Shown piece by piece: positions 12,587-24,321 of a DNA stretch of 64,000 nt. Under the pieces are notes generated by a model, which was given only the letters and a program-made list of their open reading frames with translations, did not search any database and had not been told where the DNA came from. A program made the position numbers and the translations under genes. The DNA comes from Eretmocerus hayati (lineage: Eukaryota > Arthropoda > Insecta > Hymenoptera > Aphelinidae), in assembly GCA_029851415.1 (NCBI GenBank), contig CM056741.1:178109021-178173020 (forward strand). The letters run 5' to 3'. How positions within the stretch are numbered: the stretch's first letter is position 1; every line of letters starts with the position of its first letter.

Positions 12587-13423
12587 CTGAAAAAGAAAAT
12601 TAAAGAGACAAACTACTTTTTTAATTCGGTAATAACTCTTGTGGAATGATCTATTCCTGCTCCAAAAAGTATTATGATCCAATAGAATTATCCCAATATG
12701 ATTATTTTCGGGACTCCTAGCTAGATCGGACTGTAATCACTTGAAGGAGGTTTTTCGATGTATCCCGAAATTAATCATCTTGGGATAGTTCCATGAGATT
12801 ATGATACCTATACTTTTTGAAGAAGTAGGTCTTGCCACAAGAGTCATTACCAAATTACAATAATAATTCCGCATTTTCATTTTCTTAAGGAAAGAATAAT
12901 TCCAGTAGTTCTCATGATTTTTAACGCCTGCCGGATCAATTCATCAAGTTGGCATCATTTGAAGTGGTCTGAAAAAAAAAAAAAAAAAAATTCAAGGGAA
13001 TACGAATTTATGTTTTTGAGTAATCGTTTTTGAGTAATCGTATTTTTCCATTTTCCATCAAATTTTTGCTTTCTGGGATTTCATGCGAGTTTTTGAGCAC
13101 TACAGCGTTGCTCTGGTGGTGGAACACGTCCTGTTTGATACAATCCATTAAGGTTCATCTGGGAAGACCCATTGGGAGCGAAGTTGTGGAGTATTCACCA
13201 ATTCCAGAGTGACAGTCTCAATTTTCGACTCCAAACTGGAAATTTGCATAGCTCCGATGCAAAGTCGATCGGGACTAAATCAAAGATTACGTATCACCTC
13301 ATTTTAGCTCCAGAATTATATACTCCATCGCGAAGGGAATCGAATTTTTTGACCTGACTCCATTGGACGGTCTTAACTGGAATAGCCCATCAGTGAATAT
13401 CAACAAAGTAACCTTCATTATCC
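12587..13423. other. No recognised feature; poly-A tract
   Basis: Contains an uninterrupted run of 19 A at 12972-12990. Otherwise no signal was seen. Confidence 0.5.
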
Positions 13424-13865
13424 GCTGATTTTAGGGCCGAAACATGGTGGCTTTGTACGTGTGATTTTTCGAACGTACATGAATCTCTTGTCACTTTGAC
13501 GTTCAGGCGTGCGCACAGGTTTGCGCAAGAGTTTACTTCAAGTTGACAAGAGTCGAGGAGAGTGCGGAAGGAACGCCACGTGCCCAAGAAATTCACGTGT
13601 ACAACGAGATGTTGTGCGCGAAATTTGAAAACTGCAGCTCGCGTCGCTGAACGTACAACAGCGGGGGGCTTGATGCAACAACAGCGGGGTGCCAGATGCA
13701 ACAGCGGGGCGCACGGTCCCAGAAAATTATGGATAGCATCGAGGACGAGATCGAGGATCACAATACGCCTGCCCCGCCCACGGTTCTATTGAGCCTGAGT
13801 AGCCGTGCTAATGGCTTGTCAGATCGAATTTTGAAAAGGGCAAAATCTTGTATTATTGCTGACGA

Positions 13866-14057
13866 GTCGGCTTATCAGTTCCGGCCTGATCAGAGCATCA
13901 AAAGCCCGTTTGGATGGTAAAAATTGGACCATTTTTGATAGCCGTAAATGATATCGGAAAATTTCTCGAGGTATCACCTCGGCTACCAAATATGGCCCGA
14001 TTTTCACCTTCGAACGGGCTTTTGATACTCTGATCAGATTGGAACTGATAAGCCGAC
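13866..14057. repeat. 190-bp imperfect palindrome, copy 1
   Basis: Starts GTCGGCTTATCAGTTCC and ends with its inverse (GGAACTGATAAGCCGAC), with AAAAGCCCGTT and its inverse inside each half. It is the reverse complement of copy 3. Confidence 0.85.
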
Positions 14058-14621
14058 TTGTCAGTAATAATACAAAATCTTGCACTTTTGCAAAAGTATC
14101 TGGAAAGTCATTAGCGCGGCCACTCAGGCCCAATAAAGGCAAGAGGACAGGGCAGTCGGCACCCCCGCAGGTTTTGACGGGGAGATTTATGACCTGGTGC
14201 AAATCGAGTAATATCGGTTTTCGGGATTCTATTGTCTGATTTTGAAGCTTTTCCAAGCCAAGTTGGCGTTCGCGCGTGCGCACGCTCTCCATTTAAATAA
14301 CATGGGTTGACGTTCGCGTTGGCGTTTTTTCTTGTAAACTTGGCGCACAGACCGGCCCCGCCTACAAATCCGGAATCGCCGGAAGAGGTCGAAGAATATA
14401 TTCGATTTCGAAGCATGTTAGATAGATGAACATATAGGTAAATGACATTTTCATTCCATATTTTGATACTATATCGTATTTGCTCCTTTCTGGTACCATA
14501 TATACCTGCATAATTTTTTTTTCAAACACAAAAGCTTTTGCCATATGTTCAAGAATTTTGAGTCATCGCAACCATCCCCGCACAACGCGTGCGTTTTAGA
14601 GTTCGCTCAAATTGTAAAAAA

Positions 14622-14739
14622 ATTGATCCGTGTGGATGAAAATGAATAATGCCATCCTTAAATACGTGAAAAACCCTTCAAAATGAGCTCTGGAAGAGCC
14701 CTCTACGGTCAAACAGAGCCGAGTATTTCAACTCAACAA
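14622..14739 (-). mobile_element. Fragment of the Tc1-like foldback family
   Basis: About 115 bp match one arm of 30021-30947 and 45110-46036: ATGAAAATGAATAATGCCAT, AAATGAGCTC, CCTCTACGGTCAAA and AGCCGAGTA occur in the same order. The TACACTACCGG end is missing. It lies in the loop of the large palindrome, so it is either a trapped insertion or a piece left by the event that formed the palindrome. Confidence 0.75.
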
Positions 14740-15174
14740 TATGATATAGTATCAAAATATGGAATGAAAATGTCATTCATCTATATGTTCATCTATCTAA
14801 CATGCTTCGAAATCGAGATGACTCCTTGATCTATATTCTTCGACCTCTTCCGGCGATTCCGGATTTGTAGGCGGGGCCGGTCTGTGCGCCAAGTTTACAA
14901 GAAAAAACGCCAACGCGAACGTCAACCCATGTTATTTAAATGGAGAGCGTGCGCACGCGCGAACGCCAACTTGGCTTGGAAAAGCTTCAAAATCAGACAA
15001 TAGAATCCCGAAAACCGATATTACTCGATTTGCACCAGGTCATAAATCTCCCCGTCAAAACCTGCGGGGGTGCCGACTGCCCTGTCCTCTTGCCTTTATT
15101 GGGACTGAGTGGCCGCGCTAATGACTTTCCAGATACTTTTGCAAGAGTGCAAAATCTTGTATTATCGCTGTCGA

Positions 15175-15367
15175 GTCGGCTTATCAGTTCCAACCTGATC
15201 AGAGCATCAAAAGCCCGTTCGAATGGTGAAAATCGGGCCATATTTGATAGCCGAGGTAATACCTCGAGAAATTTTCCGATATCATTTACGGCTATCGAAA
15301 ATGGTCCAATTTTCACCATCCAAACGTGCTTGTGATTCTCTAATCAAATTCGAGCTGATAAGCGCAC
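15175..15367. repeat. 190-bp imperfect palindrome, copy 2
   Basis: Same module as copies 1 and 3 (GTCGGCTTATCAGTTCC at the left side), but its right half is more diverged (CAAACGTGCTTGTGATTC instead of the AACGGGCTTTTGATGC type). Confidence 0.8.
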
Positions 15368-15658
15368 ATGTGTGGCAATGATGCACTTTTTTGCACTTTT
15401 CAAAATTCACTGCTGAAAAGCTATTAGTGCGGCCGTATATGCCCAATAAAACCAGAGCTCGCGTCACAATTAGCAGCTATGTATAGGCTGGATTTACAAC
15501 AGCGGGGGGCCGAGTCACCAAAAATTGTTGCAAAAACTAAAGCTGCACATAGGACCGTCAGCCTGCCCCGCCCACGGTTGTATTGGGCCTGAGTGACCGC
15601 GCTAATGACTTTCCAGATACTTTTGCAAGAGTGCAAAATCTTGTATTATCGCTGTCGA

Positions 15659-15851
15659 GTCGGTTTATCAGTTCCAACCTGGTCAGAGCATCAAAAGCCC
15701 GTTCGAATGGTGAAAATCGGGCCATATTTGGTAGCCGAGGTAATACCTCGAGAAATTTTCCGATATCATTTACGGCTATCAAAAATGGTCCAATTTTCAC
15801 CATCCAAACGGGCTTTTGATGCTCTGATCGGGCCGGAACTGATAAGCCGAC
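15659..15851. repeat. 190-bp imperfect palindrome, copy 3
   Basis: Near-identical to copy 2 in its left half and to the inverse of copy 1 overall; ends GGAACTGATAAGCCGAC. Flanking sequence (GACTTTCCAGATACTTTTGC) is shared with copy 2, so a duplicated block wider than the palindrome itself was copied. Confidence 0.85.
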
Positions 15852-16290
15852 TCGTCAGCGATAATACAAGATTTTGCCCTTTTTAAAATTCGATCTGACA
15901 AGCCATTAACACGGCTACTCAGGCTCAATAGAACCGTGGGCGGGGCAGGCGTATTGTGATCCTCGATCTCGTCCGCGATGCTATCCATAATCTTCTGGGA
16001 CCGTGCCCCCCACTGTTGTTGCATGAGCCCCCCGCTGTTGTACGCTCAGTAGCGAGCTCTCGATTTGAGATTACAAGTTCAAGTTTCAGTTTTAAATTTT
16101 CACGCACAACATCTTGTTGTACGTGACGTTTGCAGGCACTTTGGCGTTTCCAAAAGGTTTCACGTCAAAAAACAACAACTTCTTGGTTGCGCACAAACGT
16201 GCGCACTTCCAAGTTCATGCTTGTCATCAAAACTCATGTACGTGTAAAAATCTTGCCACCATGTTTCGGCCCTTAGCATCCGCGGGTCGT

Positions 16291-16914
16291 TGCTTTGCGC
16301 TGGTCCCTTATTATACACTGTCCGAATTTTTTTATCCACGGGTCGATGATTATTATTACTCGAAAATTGTCCCATGCAACTTGGCTTGTATTCAATGATC
16401 CGTGATCACATCTAACAAGATATGTATCTCAATCGTGAGGCTGAAATTATTTTGTATCCAATCAATTTCAGATTTTCTTTTGTCTGCACCAATTTACACT
16501 ACAGCAGTTATTGAAGAACTGGTATTTGTGGCACCGATAGGAAGTCTTGCCCATGATGTACATGAGCAGCCATCTGACTCAAAAATGACAGTTGAGATGT
16601 TAGACCTTGATTTGCGGATTAGAGATTTGGCGATGACCCATGTCTCATAATGCTTCAGAATCTCAGTTTCATGGTTCAGGCCAACACTTTTGAGAAAATG
16701 CAATAAAACTATACAAGACTAGCAAAACAGTCGAGGATGACAGATTCGTTCGAAACTAGCTTTTGAAAGATTCCTTGCAAATCTTTTCACTCATTCTTGG
16801 TTCGATCTTATGATTCGATGTTACTATATATCAATATTGCAGAATGATTACATAATGAATATTCTAGTAACTTGAGACACTGATGGATTATTACGTCTTT
16901 CATAATTTGCTTAA
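16291..16914. other. No firm feature
   Basis: A plus-strand acceptor-like site (CAATCAATTTCAG at 16471) precedes an open frame of about 60 codons ending at 16650, but the opposite strand is equally open, so I make no gene call. Confidence 0.4.
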
Positions 16915-17037
16915 CCAGTGGAACGTAACCCTTCCCCCTCCCCGCCAGTTTTCATAAGACTGGCCTCTTTTTATCCACGGTTTTGGTTATTCGCGGTACT
17001 TTGTCAGAACCGAACAGCCGCAAATGACGAGGGATCT
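16915..17037. mobile_element. Tigger/pogo-like terminal fragment
   Basis: The run TATCCACGGTTTTGGTTATT, then CGCGGTAC and finally GACGAGGGATC has the phrase structure I know from Tigger/pogo-type terminal regions (TATCCGCGG words and a CGAGGGATT-like end). Only one end was seen, with no transposase, so this is a solo or truncated remnant. Confidence 0.45.
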
Positions 17038-20000
17038 CGGTATACTCACAAAGACTTAACTATGAGTGTAGTCCGTAAATCAATAAATAAATATCAATAT
17101 CAAAGCTTTCAAAACCCATACGCATCTCCAACTTTTCGTCATACTTAAACAATATTACGCTTGCAAAATATTTCTATTCGCCAATAGTCATAGTGATTGT
17201 CTTCAAATAAGAGGAAGGCTTTTTCCAAGCATACTCTCCACTCAAGAATCTCTTCTTGCCGATTCATTCTCTACTATTTCCATCACACCCTCGAGCTTCA
17301 TTATGTCCCGAGTGCACAAATACGTTGAATCTATTGTTCGTTAGATTATTAAAATTCACATCTTTCGCATCGAATCCTCTTTTCGTCTAACTTGTGCCTG
17401 GATAGGTATACGTCAGGTGGGCTACTAGTCACGTTGAGCTCACAACTCAGTCTTGAACATAGTATAAAAGAGAAAAAAAAAGGAAATCCTTTGTAGCGTG
17501 TTTACTCGTCTAATGAGGGCGCATGTTCTCGAGACGTCTTGTCGACGATATTTCAACTTTTCATGCGCGCACATAACGCTTATACAACGTTATGCTTGCT
17601 CCAACACAGCTGCGCTTCAGCAACAGCAACATCAGTGCTATCCTCGTCTTCGCTCAACGTCATTTTGAAGAGCCTCTGGCTGAGCTGTGGTGCACTGAAG
17701 CGTTAGAGAAAAATCTTTTCGCATAAACTCGAGCTTTCTGAGTACGAGGTCTACTTTCGGAAAAGTTTTTGATCTTATAATATGGCTTTTTCATATGGCT
17801 TGCATCTTTTTAGATTCTCGGGTGGCTTGTAAAAAGATTCCTTGTCACGAAAATTTGTCTCTGATCATCAGGTTTTGAAATTATGAACATCGTGAGAATT
17901 CTCTTTCTACATCAAATGAGGCCTTGCAGCAATGTTTGTCTCGGCAACAATTACTGTCTTATTTTCCAGGACGAGTTGTTCGGTAAGACATAATGTGGGA
18001 AATTTTGGATTTGAACAGTTGTGATTGAAGAAGTGAGTTAGTAGTCTGCTTGGTAATCCATGAGTCCGAATGAGGACAAGAAAGGAAATTGGAATTGATT
18101 CATAAAAATTACACAAAAACCGACTACTTTCGCATGTTGGGTATTTATCTATCAAGCAGTTGAAAGTTTCATTGGTTCGATGTCTTATCTTGATTACGAA
18201 TTTGCGGGTAGTGGTGAATCCTGTGATTTGATTGAAAGGAGCCTGACAAAAAACCAGTGGTCGAAGGTTACAGAAGATACAAAATTCGTTCAGTCATCAA
18301 TACATTTGATAAATCACTGTCGTCGTTTACAAAACGGGCGTTTTTTCTGAAATTCACACATTTCATTGAAAAACGAAGGAATGAAACAGCTCAAGGCACA
18401 TATCTTTCGCCATTTGCTTACGTGTTCGTGTAGTATTGAGAGTTGCAAATCCACTTTTGTAACTCATATGAGGCGAAATTCGCTGTTCCTTCCCTGTGTG
18501 CGGAAGGACCCACTGGTGGGTTCCAGCAAATATTTAACCCGGAAGATGAAAATCTGCCGCACGCAGATCAGGACAAACGAAACTCACCGGTAGATTCCTT
18601 GCCAACCGTCTTAACGATTCCGACTTATAGTAATTTTTTGCCGATTTTCCCAGAATTTATCAAAAAAATGATTCGGCAAGATTGGCCTTTTCAACAAATG
18701 CCTTGGGCTTTTCGTGGATTTGTAAGACAAACTTATCCGATCACGATTGGTTTTTCCAACAAAGAGCATGATCCACCAACGTGAGATGAGAAAAATTGAA
18801 TTCTTGTCATGAGTCACGTTTTTTTCGGTTGTACTTCAAAATGATCGTATTCTAGACAGAACTATTGCACACCAACGTGACTCATCTTAAGATCTCCGCA
18901 ATTATATATCTACTTCACATACGCGTATTGATATTTGAATTCAAAGTCGCGGCATGAGCTTGGTGTTACCTTGTTTGAGTTGAACAAGATTTGTAAGATT
19001 TTTCATTTCCAATTTTCAAAGTGGTACAGTTTCGTCCGAATTGGCAGCAGATCACCGCGCATCTGGACCATTCTGCTTCAATATTTTATCCACGAAATGC
19101 AGCTTGAATCAACGCGAAAAAGACGTGGGGGGTCACCAGAATATCCGTAAGAATGAACGAGAGTACCAAGTATTTTCACGTGATTTCCCGCCGATTTACT
19201 CTTTTCGAGCGACCTAGACCAATTCAACTTCTATTCATCAAAAAGATCATATGTTAAGAATTGAATGATGATGTTCCTACTTCGATTAGGATCAATACAT
19301 TCAATTTTTCTTTTATATCATCATCCATAGATGTATTGTATCAGGGCAAAAAGTTTCAGTGAAATGCCCAATTATTCAATTCACGTAACACTATGCCATA
19401 GAACCTCAAGACTCGTGTACCGAAACATAATCACCAGATCCATATCTTTCCAAATTTAATATCTTGGGTAAACTTGTTGATCGAAATTGGAGTGCTTCAA
19501 ACTTTGAAGGTGCTCTTTACATTGCGGGCACGTTCATCAGATCCACTCGGGCTAATCTCGTCACTCGTTGATACAAGTTTAAGAAGTTCATTCAGTAAGT
19601 TACATTAGTGCCACCGTTGCTCACATGCATAATTTTCAAGTTGCTCCAGAGCCTTGCAACGCTGCTCGATATCAGGACATACGTGACTTGGCTCAGCCGA
19701 GGATTGAAAATTATTAATAGGCTCTGAAGTAATGTCTTCTACTTTGCTCTCTCGCGAGCCGTTATACCAACTTAGGGAGCGTGTTTCTTACATGGAAGAC
19801 AGAGGCTATCAAACTCCACTCAATTACTGTTGTTTATTTAACAATATTTGACAATTATTGTCTGATCAAACTTGAAATAATAGGTTAGTCAATGCCTTCA
19901 ATTGAATCCTAAAAGATTCTTAGGAATTTATCCAAAAATTAGTTGCTGACTGCTGTCAATTTTGTCGGGGTACTTGACTTCAGGTTGGCGAGCTGTACAT

Positions 20001-20195
20001 CAAAATTTGGGCCCTATGAAAAATCTAGTCAACCTTGTTGAATCAACTTCAATCTTGAGGTTGGTCCAAGAGGATATTCCTTCATGAATGCACTTCTCAT
20101 TTGGAGCTCGAAGCTGGATCAATTTCCAAAGACATGCAAGAGCCAAATCAAAAACCCAGAAAATGGAGCGCCAAGTCAATCAAATCATCACTAAC
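17038..20195. other. No recognised feature
   Basis: Contains a TATAAAAG at about 17463 and a somewhat CpG-richer patch at 17520-17720 whose minus strand can encode a short acidic peptide (MTLSEDEDSTDVAVAEAQ), plus a 113-codon plus-strand frame at 18443-18784. None matches a family I recognise. Confidence 0.4.
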
Positions 20196-20381
20196 GTTTC
20201 GCTCCTGACGGTGCGATCAAATCAGGCATCACTTCGATTCCAAGTTGTAGGGCTTGCATAGAACGTGTGAGGCTAATGATGCTGAGTATGGATACAGATT
20301 CTCCAATAATATAAGCGCACGCTGTTGTCAGGAATTTTGGAGAATTTCTTGCATAAGCGTTGGTAATCGCCACATCAACAT
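20196..20381 (-). CDS. Candidate 186-bp exon, hydrophobic peptide
   Basis: Minus strand: an acceptor-like TTTGTGACAG, then 186 bp open in one frame (61 full codons, entering with two bases and leaving with one, so symmetric phase), then a GTTAGT donor. The peptide contains a membrane-like stretch (FLTTACAYIIGESVSILSII) followed by MQALQLGIEVMPDLIAP. I do not recognise the protein and found no adjoining exon, so it may equally be a relic or a chance frame. Confidence 0.25.
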
Positions 20382-20885
20382 CTGTCACAAATCATCATTG
20401 CAAACAATAAGAGATGTTACCATTTCTAACGAGTTCAATAAATGATGAACTCCAATATTGGCGAGTGATAATGTCACAATGTACCAGTCCAATCTTGATT
20501 GATGGACTTTGGATGTGACATGAAATTATGCATGCTGCTGTCTCCAGGGAGACTCACGGAGATTTTGAAGATGAAAATACACTATCAGAAAATTTTTACA
20601 AAAATGAGTGTCTTCTTTTCGTAATAAACCAATTTTTAGATCTTATCGAGAAGGACATTCAAAACACAAAGTTAGGATTCCCGTTTTGATTTATCTGGGT
20701 GACTTTTTGATCTCATCATTTCTTAAAAGTAATATCATTAAAAATCGAATTTTTTGTAGAGTGGAGAGCATTATCGGTAAAACCCACAAGACAGATCCTT
20801 TAATACGTGGTTCGGAGAGCAGATGCGTCAGACTCGTAGAATAATTAAATAGTTCTTATTACAATGAGCTGCAATGAATAAAACA
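20382..20885. other. No recognised feature
   Basis: Only short frames, no repeats seen. Confidence 0.45.
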
Positions 20886-21340
20886 TCAGAAAACATCTCC
20901 AATATATATTTTACCCACGGAATCGAATTGGTATGAGCAATCAGCACACCAGCGCATCAGATCAAATAACCCCATCCAGGAGTCCAAAGTAAGATACCAT
21001 TGCTCAGCGATCCATCGACACCGAGCATAATCGATATAGGTACTAGCCACGCACATGTGAGCTCCAGTAGTATAATAGTTAGTCCAAACCTTATCGCTGT
21101 GGCACATCGTGCTAATAGGTACAAATATACGCCTTGCCAAGCGAGAGCATCGTAATTGGTTCCCTCGGTAGTCCTTTGGCCGGATACCCATCCATCAGAC
21201 GGGGTAGCATCACTACCTTGCTCTGTTCACTCCCTTTGCAAAGTCCGTTGTTTGCACACAATGAGTCGCAGACATGCATGCGAGGCCCATCACGAAAGCT
21301 AGTGTTGCTTCCTTTGTGGTTCGTGTCACGGTCGACCAAA
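20886..21340 (-). pseudogene. Coding-like minus-strand relic, unrecognised
   Basis: All three minus-strand frames have long open stretches here. One of them (without ATG) reads as a plausible membrane protein, including YLYLLARCATAIRFGLTIIL and AWLVPISIMLG. Two other frames are open for 75 and 101 codons. If one was ever translated, the rest is overlap by chance. I cannot name the family; a polytopic membrane protein fragment is the best description. Confidence 0.2.
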
Positions 21341-22640
21341 TGATCGATTAATTTGCACTTCCGGTATCCGTCATCTTTGGAAATTCAATTTATTCGAGAT
21401 GTAACAGTTATTTACATCCTTGCAAAGTTATTGATTATTCTAGATTCATATATATCACTGGAAATATTGATTGTCCGATCGAGCACAGTTGGACTCACAC
21501 TTTTATGAATAATATTTGCTCATGACCGTTAGCACCTACGCCTTTCAAACTCATTGCATCACTTGAACTGGAAAAGGAAGTGTCAGGGGGATAACTACCA
21601 TCGAACTTCCTTCTATTCGTTTTCGATTGAGAGATTGAGAAAGTAATGTTCAACATCATTGTAATGGAATAGGCCTCATCAAGTAAGAAGAGTTCAGAAA
21701 TCCGCTGAAATTCCTTCTACAATTTTTCTTTCACCCATTCTCTTTCTTCAAAATTTAACAGCTACCTTAATAATTTGTCAAATTCCTCGAAGGCTGAGAA
21801 GTCTCGGTATTTACGTTACCAAGCAGTTCTCCTCGCACATGATAAGCTTGAATTTTGAAGGTAGTGTAGTCCTCTGCACCTTTGATTTTCATCGATGATC
21901 TTCCCAAAATTCTGAGACAGCTGGAATGTGCCATTGTCGCCGATAACTAGCATCTCTTCCCATTGCCTTCCCAATCAGCTCTTAGGCCACATTGCATTGA
22001 TCTTCATGAGATACCTTAATAGTTGTGAAAGTGAGCGTCTGACAATGATTTTGAGGCATCCGTGATGATCTTCGAAAGTAAACTTCACGATCGCGATGTG
22101 GTTTCAGTCAAAGTGACAACGGCCACAAATCTTGGGGGACGCATTACCTTTCTCAAATCGTGTCGAGAGACCAGACATGTTCAAGTTCATTGCACCCTCG
22201 TTTGAATAGGGTGAACTGTTCAGCCAAATTGAACGGCATATCCATAAGCCATCATCATGTTCTCTAAGGATTGGTGATCGAAGCTCGTCCTCTCTGATAA
22301 CAACTCACAAACAGCTTAGTATTGACATGCTTCAAATATGGCTCAGCCTTGCTCACTGACTTGAGCAAGAAGCAAGAGCTCAACCACATCACCTGCACCA
22401 CAAATGCCTTAGATTCAATTCTGACAATATTTCTCAATCGTTCCATGTTACGCTTTACCGCATTAATCTTATTACTTATACTCGCGACAAGAGAAAAATT
22501 ACATTTTGGCTCGATTTTGGAGTGGGATGTTGGAATTATTTATCGATTAGATGACGAGTAAGTGATTTTTCAAAAAAGATGTCGAGTATTTTCGGTGGAA
22601 ACCTGGAACAAAAAAGACCAAGCAGATGGCTTGGCCAAAA
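21341..22640. other. No firm feature
   Basis: Several minus-strand fragments look weakly coding (for example MERLRNIVRIESKAFVVQVM near 22440), but frames break every 20-60 codons and nothing was recognised. Confidence 0.35.
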
Positions 22641-22656
22641 AACCTCACAATATTAT

Positions 22657-22712
22657 AATTTTATTTTATTTTATTTTTTATTTTATTTATTGACGGTCCC
22701 GAAGACCTTTTG
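22657..22712 (-). mobile_element. 3' tail of a non-LTR retrotransposon
   Basis: On the minus strand GGTCTTCGGGACCGTCAATA is followed by an irregular (ATAAA/TAAAA)n tail, a form I know from 3' ends of insect LINEs. Only the extreme 3' end is present, consistent with heavy 5' truncation. Confidence 0.45.
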
Positions 22713-22715
22713 CAA

Positions 22716-22770
22716 ATGTAAATACGTTGCTAAATGAAATTAACAGAATGGTTTCTCATGGCGAAATATT
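22716..22770 (+). repeat. Short dispersed repeat, copy 1
   Basis: TAAATACGTTGCTAAATGA and the bases after it match 29867-29925 in the same orientation over about 55 bp. Identity of the parent repeat is unknown. Confidence 0.6.
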
Positions 22771-23282
22771 CACATATTCTTGGGAAATCGAAATTATGTG
22801 AGAATGGTCCGTGAATTTTCTTCTGAAGACAATTTTCTGATCGAAGGGAACTCAAATCTCGTTATTTTGTTCTCTTTAGTGAGATCTTTCGATTGTGAGT
22901 AAAAATCTTTTCTCGTAGCTACTCGGTGGTCGGGTAATACGGTCATTTGTGTGAGCAATTCATAATTTGGTGACTGTATTTTTTTTCGTTCACGCTTTCT
23001 CTTCCACCTTTCAATCGATTGTTTTGAAATTCATATGTGTGGTAGATGACCACTCAAAGATGTGCTGGAAAGATTGACAGCTAACTCGATGAAAAGAGTT
23101 TTCGATTGATACATTACCTTCTCATATAACCCTTTCTCTTCAAGAGAACAAAATCGAAATTTCTATCAGTGACAAGAAATCTTCCTCTAGTTTTTTCAAC
23201 CAAACCCATTTTTCATCCTAAAAATTCTGACTCAAAGAGATCCAGCTCTAACCAATTAGTTCCTCTGGCCCGGATCTTTTGA

Positions 23283-23819
23283 TTGTATATGCTCGTCATT
23301 GGGAACCAGGGATGGAAAAATCTATTCATGACAACATATTTATTTCTATTATTGCACTCAAATCCATTCTTCATTCGCAAAATCTTGTCTCGGAGGAACC
23401 CAACTTCGACTAATTTGTTGTTTTGGAATCCAGCTCGATTTCATTCAACGACTCATCTTACAAAATTTCAAACCACTATAACTACTCCGAGAGACTTTCT
23501 ATTGCATCAGAATAATATTTCTCAAAATTCTGTTCATGACCAACAGGACAGGAAGCCATTCACGCAAATTCTGACAGAAAACAGAGTTGTTGCATTTTCT
23601 CATACAAAGTTCATGTTTCGGCCGTTTTCCCTGAAAGAGCCATTTTCCAGCGTTTTTAACTGGTTTGAGGCGTTTTCTGCAAATATTCCGAATTTTCAAT
23701 TGCGGCAATCGAAAGAGCGGAAAATTTCACAACGTGATATGTATTTCCAATATTTTTCAAAAATCCACAGTGCAGGGTGTACTACAGTAGAGTGGAGTGC
23801 GGGTCAAGAAAGTCTGTGA
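23283..23819 (+). other. 178-codon open frame, not supported as a gene
   Basis: This is one of the longest ATG frames in the window. The peptide begins with a hydrophobic stretch (FMTTYLFLLLHSNPFF) but is otherwise rich in F, S and T in a way expected from AT-rich random sequence. No motif, splice site or repeat supports it. The 23700-24320 side shows nothing further. Confidence 0.15.
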
Positions 23820-24321
23820 AAGTGTGGATGAATTTTTTGCATTTCTGGATGGGAGGGAAGTGTCATCATGGTTTCTAGGATGAAACCCGAAAAGTCCTCT
23901 TCCCATATGATAATTCGTCGAAAACCAAAAAATGGTTCAGTAATTTTTCCTTGTATTATTCATTGTAATAATATCAACAATTTTAGAAGTGAGCATAGGA
24001 AGACTGAGAATTCATCCAGTATGATTATCACGGTAGCCCACTTGAAGGTAAAATCCATGAGTACGGATCTGATTCTGATCCCAATCGAGGCTGAAAACGC
24101 AGCTGGATTGGTGTGAGAGTTCTATGGAAGAAGATTTTGCATGGAATCATGGACGAACTTTGGAAACTTTGGTGTCTCTCCACAATCCTCGGTTGGGGAA
24201 TGTACGAAACCTCATATTATTGGTGATCCAGGACCCACGTGACATAGATACTCGAACTTTTCTTGAACGAGATTCCTCTGGACACATTCCTCTTACTCAT
24301 TCCGCTTGACAGTTGAACAAA

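Larger units (their letters stand above)
13424..16290. mobile_element. Large hierarchical palindrome (foldback)
   Basis: The outer ends share AGGGCCGAAACATGGTGG read inward. Left arm about 13430-14540; right arm about 14740-16290. The right arm is longer because it holds an extra copy of an inner module and about 200 bp of additional sequence (15370-15560). GC content is visibly higher than in the surroundings, with motifs such as CCCGCCCACGGTT and ACAACAGCGGGG. Three copies of a 190-bp imperfect palindrome lie inside. The loop (about 14560-14740) contains a fragment of the Tc1-like element of 30021-30947. Frames of 101-157 codons within it are mirror copies of each other and not convincing genes. 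Confidence 0.85.

Noticed and set aside
13390..16107. Several 100-157 codon frames within the large palindrome
   Set aside because: They are mirror images of each other produced by the inverted repeat, and the arms differ by substitutions that do not favour one frame.
16471..16650. Possible plus-strand terminal exon after a TTTCAG site
   Set aside because: The opposite strand is equally open (16494-16703) and no other exon or similarity supports either.
17461..17720. TATA box and promoter-like CpG patch
   Set aside because: TATAAAAG is common by chance in AT-rich DNA, and no transcript start or coding sequence follows convincingly.
23283..23819. 178-codon open frame as a real gene
   Set aside because: No domain, no splice or start context, and AT-driven composition; kept only as an unsupported frame.
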